Program-made: the position numbers and the translations under genes | Assembly: GCA_900128565.1 (NCBI GenBank) | Contig: LT636323.1 | Location: forward strand, 1 to 10,283 | DNA: 10,283 nucleotides | Source of the DNA: Stramenopiles sp. TOSAG23-6 | Lineage: Eukaryota > Sar | Direction: 5' to 3' | Notes under the pieces: generated by a model | The model's input: only the letters and a program-made list of their open reading frames with translations | What the model was told of the DNA's origin: nothing | Databases searched by the model: none | Shown here: positions 1 through 7,276 of the stretch, one piece after another | Position numbering within the stretch: position 1 is the stretch's first letter | Layout: each line of letters begins with the position of its first letter

Positions 1-291
1 AGAAATCGGAAAGGGTTCGGAAAGGGTTTTTTTTTTTTTTTTTTTTTTTTTGGAAAAAATTTTTAACGAAAAAATTTTTTTTTTTTAAAAAAAAAAAATT
101 TTTTTAAAAATCAGTCAGTACGAAATTTTCATTCATAAAAAAAAAAAAAAAAAACGGAAAGGGTTCGGAAAGGGTTTTTTTTTTTTTTTTTTTTTTTGGT
201 ACAAAATTTCATACGTAACAATTTTTTTTGACTAAAAAAAAAAAATTTTGATTTTTTTTCATAGAGGGTTAGGAGAATTAGGGTTACGTAC
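1..291 (-). other. Probable partial intron, AT-rich, runs off left edge
   Basis: On the minus strand the coding frame of the secreted protein meets GTACGT at 291-286, a donor of the same type as the other introns here. Downstream lie CTAAC-like motifs and degenerate intron cores near 196-222 and 113-135 (GAAATTTTGTAC-like on the minus strand), then homopolymer runs. No acceptor or further exon can be identified before the edge. If unspliced, the frame stops at 259-261 after ten further residues, so a short 3' end without an intron is the alternative. Confidence 0.5.
7..197. repeat. Duplicated 11-bp tandem repeat with T-tract
   Basis: The 11-mer CGGAAAGGGTT occurs twice in tandem at 7-28 and again twice in tandem at 155-176. 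Each pair is followed by a long T run (to 51 and to 197), so a unit of about 45 bp is repeated exactly 148 bp apart. Between the copies are A/T homopolymer blocks and a degenerate copy of the intron core (about 113-135). The T-run lengths may be unreliable because of sequencing slippage. It is probably a duplicated repeat element inside the intron that begins at 291. Confidence 0.75.
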
Positions 292-963
292 AAATATTGT
301 GGAAGCCCATTGGCACCATTCCCGTGTTGTCCACGAAAGATTTCGCCCTTTTGCTAAAATGGATGCAGAATCATTCCGAGTTTTAATTTGTTTATAATCA
401 AATCCAAACGTCTTCCACCCCTGTCCTAAATCATTCTTGTGCTTTTTTTCCCATTCAAAAGGCTTCTCAGATGATTTTATGTTTCTATCCAATTCGGCTT
501 TTACATTTTCTTCTTTTACAATATCAACAGATTTTTCGTGTGGTACACAGTTGTATCCATTTTTTTCATAATACACAAACATTGATCCATCAAGTTCCGT
601 ACAAAATCCAACATTACTCTTCATGCACCACATACAGGCCGTTTTCCCAGGAGTATGTAGTCCTGAAACTCCCATCATTGCACATGCACCAGAGCTATAC
701 TGTGCCTTACAGATGTTACCATTGATCTCATGTTCAATATTTCCAGAGCGATACAAAGCAGAAGTTAGACGTGGTGGTGGTGGTTTGTTTATCGCAGTCT
801 GAAGCTCTATAAAAGTTGAGCCTGTAAACATGAGGTTATTTTCCAGAAGTTGTTGGCGAATGGGGTTGTCTGCGTAACACGTAACTGTTGTTGGAACTGC
901 AACAAGTGGGTATACTATGGATAATATTAGAAGAATAATGCCTTCTAGGCCTTCAAATCGCAT
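292..963 (-). CDS. Unrecognised secreted protein, first exon, 3' incomplete
   Basis: A 224-codon exon starts at ATG 963-961 and ends in phase 0 at a GTACGT donor. The N-terminus looks like a cleavable signal peptide: a short charged start, then a hydrophobic stretch at about residues 8-23 (IILLILSIVYPLVAVP), followed by a polar mature part. Eight cysteines (about 29, 85, 94, 110, 113, 121, 139 and 217) include a CMWC pair followed by another Cys, suggesting disulfides in the ER or outside the cell. Possible N-glycosylation sites are NDS (about 197) and NLS (about 208), and a PPPP run sits near 61-64. I do not recognise a family. The gene is divergent from ARL3, with starts about 300 bp apart, so the two may share a promoter region. 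Confidence 0.6.
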
Positions 964-1267
964 TCAATTCACTTTTGTATTAGATAGATTATACCAGATA
1001 TGCACGAAGTAGTAAGTTATAGTAATATTTTTTGAAAAAGTCTTTTTTCTTTTTTCTTTCTAATATCCGAAAAAATGGAACAAACATGTCTCAAAATTGG
1101 ATCGAAAAAAAAAAAAAAATCATTCGGCCGAATTCTGTCTCGTCGGTTACTTTGATATCCCTAATACAAAGATACGCATTATATTCTATACGTGAAAGAA
1201 TTCTTAAAGAAGCAATCGCTGGGTCTTCTAGATATAGATCAAAGATACATTATATTTTTATAAAGAA
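964..1267. promoter_or_regulatory. Divergent 5' region between secreted-protein gene and ARL3
   Basis: This 304-bp AT-rich interval separates two head-to-head start codons, so it must hold both 5' flanks. An imperfect direct repeat lies on the ARL3 side: CAAAGATACGCATTATATT at 1167-1185 and CAAAGATACATTATATT at 1240-1256, a 73-bp spacing. It could be a bound element or a chance AT-rich duplication. No convincing TATA box or initiator is visible. A short + strand reading frame here (1032-1280) has no recognisable protein and overlaps the ARL3 start, so it is not called. Confidence 0.45.
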
Positions 1268-1852
1268 ATGGGCCTTTTAGATCTTTTGAGAAAATTAAAA
1301 AGTTCTGATAACGAAGCTCGTATACTTGTTCTTGGACTAGATAATGCCGGCAAAACGACGATCTTAAAGAAGTTATCCAAGGAAGAGATTTCTCATATTA
1401 TGCCGACGCAAGGATTCAATATCAAAAAATTAAAGCTTGGAGAATTTAGCCTTAATGTGTGGGATATAGGTGGTCAAAAAACTATTCGTCCATATTGGAG
1501 GAATTATTATGAAAACACAGACTGTCTGATTTATGTTGTCGATAGTGCGGATGAACCTAGACTTGAAGAAGCCTCGCTCGAATTGGCAGAGCTTCTCAAT
1601 GAAGAGAAGCTTTCAAATGCAAATGTACTTGTGTTTGCAAATAAGTCAGACTTATTGAGTGCTGCTCCTGCTGATTCAATATCAAAACTGTTGAGGTTGC
1701 ATAATATTACTGATCGGGAATGGGCAATACAGTCATGTAGCGCTAAAGAAGGCGAAGGTTTGGAGGATGGGCTCGCAACAGTAGTTTCGTGGATGAAAGC
1801 TAAGCGCAGCGGAGGGCGTACATCCGTAGAGGGGAAGAAAAGCTCCAAGTAA
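1268..1852 (+). CDS. ARL3: ARL3-type small GTPase, intronless
   Basis: This 194-residue ARF-family GTPase retains all the nucleotide-binding motifs: P-loop GLDNAGKT (23-30), switch I Thr in PTQGF (about 47), WDIGGQ switch II (65-70), NKSD (125-128, replacing the usual NKQD) and SCSAK (156-160). The TQGFNIK, RPYWRNY and [12 protein letters not shown] segments match ARL3 better than ARL2, which carries TLGFNIK. Family knowledge: ARL3-GTP releases lipidated cargo from PDE6D/UNC119-type carriers at cilia, is activated by ARL13B and is switched off by RP2. The start [11 protein letters not shown] gives the typical ARL2/3 amphipathic N-terminal helix, which fixes the start codon. The last roughly 16 residues form a Ser/Lys/Gly-rich tail beyond the usual length of about 182. 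It reads as functional. Confidence 0.93.
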   Translation: MGLLDLLRKLKSSDNEARILVLGLDNAGKTTILKKLSKEEISHIMPTQGFNIKKLKLGEFSLNVWDIGGQKTIRPYWRNYYENTDCLIYVVDSADEPRLEEASLELAELLNEEKLSNANVLVFANKSDLLSAAPADSISKLLRLHNITDREWAIQSCSAKEGEGLEDGLATVVSWMKAKRSGGRTSVEGKKSSK

Positions 1853-2110
1853 AGTCTTTTATCTCGAAATCATTTGTTTTTGCCTCTATAATTTAATGTC
1901 TTTTTGTAGAGAAATTTGAAAAAAATGTTTCGTTTAGAATAAACTTACGTATATATGTATCTATGACGTCATTGTAATGAGACATATACAATTAAATATT
2001 CCTCGGAAAATAGTTTTCGCTTTTTAGATATGTAAAATGTATTGGACAAAAATAATAATAAAAATGATTTTTTCATTCAACTTTTTTCTATCGAGCTTTT
2101 CATCAGATTA

Positions 2111-2133
2111 TTTAAATTTAAATTTAAATTTAA
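2111..2133. repeat. TTTAAA microsatellite
   Basis: Nearly four perfect copies of the self-complementary hexamer TTTAAA lie between two convergent genes. It is probably a simple slippage repeat. Confidence 0.8.
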
Positions 2134-2142
2134 GTTGAGTTT

Positions 2143-2162
2143 GTTGAATATATAGATTCAAC
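2143..2162. repeat. Small inverted repeat in convergent 3' region
   Basis: GTTGAAT and ATTCAAC pair perfectly around the loop ATATAG. The position suits 3'-end structure for either transcript, but a 7-bp AT-rich stem can occur by chance. Confidence 0.4.
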
Positions 2163-2214
2163 GTAAGTGTGAGACATCAAAATTTGTTTTACATTTTTTA
2201 TTTTTATAGAAAAT

Positions 2215-5200
2215 CTATCTTCTGAAATATCTACGTATGCATATTAAAAGAGATATAGCAAAAAGACATTGGACAAGCATCATCAAAAATAAACTTTCGT
2301 CAACCTTAAGTTTTACTCCGTTGTTTCCACTACTACTACCTAATGGAATGGTATGTATTTTGGAAAAATATTTCAAAAAAAAAACTAAAATTTGTTAGGT
2401 ACAAATTTTCGTACGAAAAAGAATCGAATTTGAAAAAAAATAAAACATACATCATACTGTTTCTCTTTTACATTACTTTGATGATTGAAGGATGAGATCA
2501 ATTCATCATTACTATTCGAATTATACTGAGAATTACTCCACCAAACTGACCTTTCTTGTGAACTGTACTGATCAATAATTGATTGGTCGTTTTGAACATT
2601 TTTCAAAACATGAGAAGGATTTTCCACCAAATTTACCAAAATGTTTGCTAAATTTGTCATATATATACTTAGATGTATTCTCAATATAGTTAGATATATT
2701 GGAATCTTTTGTAAGAAATCACTTGTCATTTTCGCAGAATGCTCATTTTGTTTCTCTGTTTGTTCAAGGGAACGATACAATAATACAAGCGCATTTTCTG
2801 GAGATTCCGCTAATCCCCCTTGACCATTTTCATGCATTAATGCTAAATTGAATGTGCCTTGGGGGTCGCCTAAAGAGCTTGCTGTATTATAGAATTTGGC
2901 TGCGAGATTATGATTGATTTTACCATCACTTGGGCCTTGTTGCCAACTATGTCCCATCATATGTTTACGACCATAAAATGCCGCATTTCCTAACCAGAGA
3001 GCAGCCTCTGGACTGCCACCAAGATGTACTGTGAAGAAATATGTTTAGAAAAAAAATGTTAGGTACGGAATTTGGTATGAAATATGAACCAAATTGATTG
3101 TAAAAGCGTACATTAGATTGTTCATAATGATGTTCCGCTATAGCAGGTGCATTAAGCTTCTCATCGAATATATATGCAGCATTGTTCAAACCTGTTTCGT
3201 ATCCCATTTCTCCGCCTTCTACAAATCGTATCACTGCACCTGTGTAGTCTTTTGCAAGAAAACGATTAAATCCTCTTCGGATAACGCCTCCCCATTCTCC
3301 ACCTTCTGCCGCTGCACGAAGATACGCAACAGCTAAATGGCAGTTTCTATCGGCTCCTTTACCTCGTAGATGAACGTCCTTGCCTAATGTATATATACTA
3401 TTGAAATGGCCAAACCGAGAAGCAGCCTGTTCAAAAAAGTAACGCGCTCGGGTATAATTTCGAGGAGTTCCATTGCCTTCAAAATGCATTGTACCTGCAT
3501 TGAAAAATGAATCAGCATTTCCTCCAGCCTTGGCTGCACGCTCAAAATATTCCAGGGCAAGGGTCTTATTTTCTGGTACACCTTGTCCATTGAAATGACA
3601 GTAGCCTAATCCATTCATCGCACCCCAATCATTTTGCTTCGCTGCTTTCTTATAGAGTTCGACAGCTTTCGTCGCATTGTGAGCGACTCCTTCTCCTCTA
3701 ATTAAACAATTTGCAGCATTCATTTGTCCTTCGGCATCGCCAAGCTCAGCAGCGCGATTGAAATATTCATAAGCTCTGCGCTGATCTCTTGGCATTCCAC
3801 GTGCCCCAAAATAATATAACGCACCAGTTGCAATCATCGACGGTATGTGCCCTTGTTCTGCCCGAATCTGTTGGTATTGAATCATTGCGTCACTTTCACC
3901 TCGTTGACCTATCGCCACAAAGTTTTCTGATATCTTTGATAAACGAGGCATCTCATTCAATGGTTGGCGCCCTGTTGAATGGAATCTGTTGTATGATTCA
4001 GAAGCTACATGGGAATAATACATCAGTGCTGCTTCACATGCTCTATCTAAAGATGGTGAAAGACCATTAATCACAGATCCAGGAGGATGTATAGGTTTAC
4101 CATGATGACCATTTATATGTCGATAGGCCAATGATAACTTTGCTTCAAACGATCCCAGGACAGTTGCTACCATGAACATCCCAGTAACTTTTGCTTTCGA
4201 CAAAGCTAGATCTTTTGCATTTCGAATATCTCTTGTTGATGGAGCAATACGTGCAGATTGCCATACTGCTAACGAATATACTGCATCTGCATTACCACAG
4301 AGAGAAGCATCGCGCATTAAATTTTCCCCACGTATCATGTCCCTCGGAAAGTACAATACCTTAGATAATGAAGTTTCTTCGTCGCAAAAATATGTACCTG
4401 TGAAGAGTATACGACTATAAATAATCATTCCTTCCACTTCATGATAAGCAACACTTTCTTCTAATAAGTTCATTATTTCATGCATGTCAGCATTCTTACA
4501 TTTATTTAAAAGTTTTTTTGCATTCATTGCCCGAGAGGTAGAACCTTTTAAAGCTTCTTTCTTTGTTGTAATACTAGTATCTGTATCATTTTCTATAGTT
4601 AGCGCATTTATTTCATTATTATTTTCATGGGATTCATTATCATTTTCGAAACTCAAATCTTTCGTAAAATCTTCGAAAGTCTTACATTGATCACTTTCTT
4701 GAGTATTAAGAATAGTCTTCAACATTTTAGTTGCATAACCTTCTGCTGTATTATTATCCGATAAACTATACCTCCAATGAATACTATCACTTTTTGTGTT
4801 TTCATTTTCCTTTTCTTTATTCTCTCTACTTACAGTCTTAGCACTCATTCTAGAGACTGTTTCTATTTTAACCGCGGCTTCTTCTTCAATTTGCCAAATG
4901 TCTAATACCCCAGGAAATATTTTNAATCGTGAGATCAAACCTCGAAATCCAGGAAACCACGGATCACCACCAATGTACAGATTACCGTCATTAAAAAGGA
5001 CTTCATCATTAAGACTCATCGACACATCAAGAACACCATTTATATATAATGATACTGTAAAATTGTTTTCTGAAATAGTTGATGTATTGTGAAATTTGAA
5101 GGCTAAATGTGTCCATTTCTTCAAAGGAATAAAACTCTGACTCTCACCACCCACATCTTGATGTTGTACAGTGCTTACTTTCATTGTGATGCGCGAAGAG

Positions 5201-5758
5201 CCTGGCAATAACCATGCTGATGGTGTCCTTTGGCCATTAGAGAGACCTTTATAAAATATTCCTCTAAAATGTTCAGCAGGATTGTTCTCGGCAATAAAGA
5301 CCCACATACTTATCGTCCAATTTCCACTGGTGACTTTCGCATTATTTGTGCCAATTTTCTCGGATTTCCCGGAAGTAAAAGAATTATCATTCAATCTATT
5401 ATGTGATACTTCTATGCCATTACTTCCATCAAGTGCTAAAGTCCCTGTGCTATAAATGTATTGTGAAAAGTAAATGTTTTAATTATAAAATTTGTCAGGT
5501 ACAAATTATTTGAAATTGTAGGGTCAAAACCACAAAAAAATGATAACTTTGAAAGTCAAATGAAAACGCGTATAATCGTACACTTCAAAAAAAATGTTAG
5601 GTACAGAATTTTCTATCATAACACGATGAATTTGAAATTCAAATGAACACGTACATTTCTGCAAAACGAGACAACTTTGACTTTTTTGAAAGGAGGATGT
5701 TTTTATCAATAACTAAGGAAGAAGATCGGCCTTTACATTTTTTAACCGTAAACAGCCC
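2215..5758 (-). CDS. SEL1L: SEL1L/Hrd3-like ERAD protein with LamG domain; exons 5758-5655, 5455-3112, 3023-2451, 2352-2215; N-terminus missing
   Basis: About 1,050 residues are visible. The first exon is uncertain. The second opens with TGTLALDGSNGIEVS and runs through a concanavalin-A-like LamG fold (GNWTISMWVF, KKWTHLAFKF, LYINGVLD, GNLYIGGDPWF). After an acidic, low-complexity linker come many Sel1 repeats (for example YYFGARGMPRDQ, CHFNGQGVPENKTLALEYF, MHFEGNGTPRNYT). The MGYETGLNNAAYIFDE segment strongly resembles the conserved C-terminal block of SEL1L/Hrd3, the ER-membrane partner of the Hrd1 ubiquitin ligase in ER-associated degradation. N-glycosylation sequons (NAT, NKT, NYT) fit a luminal domain. 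The last exon adds a hydrophobic helix at about 2292-2236 (LFLMMLVQCLFAISLLICI) and a basic RRYFRR tail, a type I anchor, before TAG at 2217-2215. No signal peptide is visible upstream, so the true 5' end is lost or displaced. One N (4924) falls in the LamG region. The SEL1L/Hrd3 assignment is strong; the 5' structure is weak. Confidence 0.82.
2353..2450 (-). other. SEL1L-like last intron, non-AG 3' border proposed (98 nt)
   Basis: It starts GTATGT at 2450, has TACCTAAC with CTAAC at 2398-2394, a poly-T tract and TTTTGAAATATTTTT (2378-2364), and ends ...AATACAT. AT flanks both sides (exon 2452-2451, intron end 2354-2353). Joining GAT to ACC restores the frame that encodes the membrane anchor. 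The GT-AG alternative from the same donor (acceptor 2340) gives a stop after eight codons and no anchor. A donor shifted 4 nt inward (GTTTTA at 2446) with acceptor 2340 would keep the frame. Confidence 0.6.
3024..3111 (-). other. SEL1L-like internal intron, non-AG 3' border proposed (88 nt)
   Basis: It starts GTACGC at 3111, has CTAAC at 3062-3058 followed by a T tract, and ends ...CACAGTACAT. Joining after the flanking AT gives AAT-CTT (SNLGGSPEAALW), in frame with the next Sel1 repeat. Using GTACGC with CAG at 3029 shifts the frame and soon meets a stop. A GC-AG pair (donor 3107) would be in frame with two extra residues. Confidence 0.6.
5456..5654 (-). other. Composite intron with two tandem intron cores (199 nt)
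   Basis: The donor is GTACGT at 5654. A second GTACG starts at 5581. Branch-like motifs occur at 5600-5596 (CTAAC) and 5498-5494 (CTGAC), so two degenerate copies of the intron element appear to lie head to tail. The 3' border may be the AT at 5457-5456 or a normal TATAG ending at 5450; both keep the frame from exon 5758-5655. The halves share TTCATTTGAATTTC / TTCATTTGACTTTC. Confidence 0.55.
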
Positions 5759-5857
5759 ATGTATTACGAAAAAATATTTCAAAAAAAAAAAAAAATTGTT
5801 AGGTACAAAATTTCGTATGAAAAAATATTCATCCCGAAAATCATGATGAAAACGTAC
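5759..5857 (-). other. Junction intron between SEC24 and SEL1L-like exons (99 nt)
   Basis: The donor is GTACGT at 5857, the core CATACGAAATTTTGTACCTAAC has its CTAAC at 5802-5798, then come a T tract, TTTTGAAATATTTTT (5784-5770) and ...AATACAT. It aligns almost end to end with the 98-nt SEL1L-like last intron. The donor side is SEC24 in phase 1, while the exon after the AT border is open in phase 0. That mismatch suggests the two halves come from different genes. Confidence 0.55.
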
Positions 5858-7276
5858 ATGGAACAGTATTTGAGAAACCGCAAATGTTACATTTCCAACG
5901 TCGTCCATTTATTGTAGGAAAATATTCGATATAGTACAAATCTGTTAGGTATGAAAAAAAAAATGAATTAAAAAAAAAAAAAAAAAAAATTCAATTTTGT
6001 TTTGTTAGGTACAAAATTTACTATGAAAAAAAAATAGTACGTACATGGTCTTGAAAGGTTACAAATGGATTTATATAAGCCCTACAACGTTCACATCGCA
6101 CAACTCCACAAGCACCAAAATTGACTACAGGTATTTTTTCATTTTCTTTAGCGGGTGCAAGTGGTCGTATGATACATCCTAATGGCATTTGTGATGCTTT
6201 TGCCATTTGAGCTGATTTTGGGAAAACTTTTGTTGAAAGTCTCCTATAATTTTTAAAAATATTTCAAAATTTTTGATTTTTTATTAGGTACANTNAGTAT
6301 GAAGCAAAATAACATTGAAGTGATCTATGTCATAGAAATCATAGAAATAGACACGAGANACAATTGAAGGATATACTCAACACCCAATAAGTAATACTCA
6401 AAGTCTTTAAAAAAAAATAAATACATTATTATTGACAACTTACATGTACCTCTCATCACATTGAAATTCTTCTTCAATTTGTACCGCATGTTGCTGAACA
6501 GCTGCTTGACCAGGAGCACGACCATGTGTGTTAGGGTACCTACCTGGTTGACCTGGTCTCATGTGTTGCATATGATTCGGTGGTGGTCTGCCATGCATNG
6601 NACCACCNGGTGGAGGATGGGAACCAGGTGGAGGTTGGGAACCAACAGAGTTCATAGGAGGAGCCGGTCTTCCTCCACCCATCATATTATTCATCATAGC
6701 ACTTGGGGGACCACGCCCTCCCATTGGAGAAGGCATAGTATGACTCATTGATGGTGGCGGTGGAGCCATTTGTCCCGACGTTGTTGGTGGAGCTCCGTTC
6801 ATTGAACGAGGAGGTGGTCCTCTTGGAGGGCCAGACATCATTGTTCCAGTCGGTGGTCCTCCCATCATTGATCCAGTTGGTGGTGCACCTACACTCGATG
6901 TTGGTNGTGGTGCTCCTCCCCCCATTGAGTACTGATTATTTGGTGGAACAACTGCAGTATTTGAAAAAGCATGATTAAACGGGTTCGCCTGAGCAGGTGG
7001 TACCTGGGGCTGAGAAACATTTGGCACTCCATATTGTCCNGGAGCAGGTGGTCTACCCATTTGACTGGGGGGAGCATTAAAAGCAGGTGGTGCACCAAAA
7101 GACGTTCGAGGGACAGTTCCCATTGGTGGAGGCATATGCGACATACCAGGAGGACCTGGAGGAATTCCTCGTGGGACCCCCCCCATCATTGGCATTGCTG
7201 GTTTGTTAGCTCCAGGAGCTGATGGTGCACTCCGTGCACTATAGGAAGGAATATTTGGAGGAGGAGCCCCGTACAT
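5858..7276 (-). CDS. SEC24: SEC24 N-terminal part (COPII coat), truncated after zinc finger; exons 7276-6444, 6243-6045, 5906-5858
   Basis: SEC24 pairs with SEC23 in the inner COPII coat and selects cargo for export from the ER. The start at ATG 7276 (MYGAPPPNIPSYS) opens a Pro/Gly/Met-rich disordered segment of about 265 residues, normal for SEC24. After QCDERYM come MPLGCIIRPLAP, PVVNFGACGVVRC and the zinc finger CERC...CNIC, split by an intron between FQDH and GRRWKC; all four cysteines are present. Exon 1 joins exon 2 by a standard GTAAGT...TATAG intron (Y-M-R). Only about 360 of the usual 800-1,100 or so residues are present. The trunk, beta-sandwich, helical and gelsolin domains are absent, and a SEL1L-like gene follows. 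Through the AT-border join, translation would stop at 5744-5742. Five N bases lie in the Pro-rich part (6599, 6601, 6608, 6906, 7040). Confidence 0.88.
5907..6044 (-). other. SEC24 intron 2 inside the zinc finger, non-AG 3' border proposed (138 nt)
   Basis: The donor is GTACGT at 6044, just after GACCAT. CTAAC motifs lie at 6008-6004 and 5948-5944, and the 3' end reads ...CAATAAAT before GGACGACG. Joining at the AT gives FQDH-GRRWKC, exactly the SEC24 zinc-finger spacing. No AG lies within 30 nt upstream of that border. The only nearby AG (5942) touches the second branch motif and would insert 13 residues into the finger. Confidence 0.65.
6244..6443 (-). other. SEC24 intron 1, canonical GT-AG (200 nt)
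   Basis: GTAAGT at 6443 to TATAG ending at 6244 restores the conserved SEC24 reading ERYMRLST. It also carries GTACCTAAT (6283-6291) and TTTTGAAATATTTTT (6269-6255), shared with the non-canonical introns. A 9-bp tandem repeat (CATAGAAAT twice, about 6331-6348) and three N bases (6293, 6295, 6359) lie inside. Confidence 0.85.

Larger units (their letters stand above)
1853..2214. other. Convergent 3' flanks of ARL3 and SEL1L-like gene
   Basis: This interval has no gene. AATAAA at 1938-1943 (+) lies about 86 nt past the ARL3 stop. AATAAA on the minus strand at 2202-2197 lies 12 nt past the SEL1L-like stop. Either may be a polyadenylation signal, although the motif is common by chance in such AT-rich DNA. 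A TTTAAA tandem run fills 2111-2133. A perfect 7-bp inverted repeat, GTTGAAT/ATTCAAC at 2143-2149 and 2156-2162, encloses a 6-nt loop. Confidence 0.5.

Noticed and set aside
1032-1280. 82-codon + strand frame before ARL3
   Set aside because: Low-complexity Phe/Lys/Ile composition, overlaps the ARL3 start in another frame, no recognisable protein features.
3094-5092. Several + strand frames opposite the SEL1L-like gene
   Set aside because: Antisense shadows without coherent domains; the minus strand encodes clear Sel1 repeats.
5655-5906. A genuine SEC24-LamG-SEL1L fusion using donor 5857 and an AG acceptor after AAAG near 5737
   Set aside because: The frame can be kept open (VPC-RSSSL), but the acceptor lies about 60 nt past the branch motif, SEC24 loses all its folded core, and a cytosolic-luminal fusion is implausible. 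Kept only as an alternative.
2353-6044. Ciliate-type internal eliminated sequences bounded by TA
   Set aside because: Excision between TA dinucleotides also keeps frame, but the elements carry branch-point and poly-T signals, the same core is found in a canonical GT-AG intron (6244-6443), and the genes use the standard stop codons.
6461-7222. Three + strand frames opposite the SEC24 Pro-rich region
   Set aside because: These are antisense shadows of a GC-richer repetitive coding sequence; SEC24 homology is on the minus strand.
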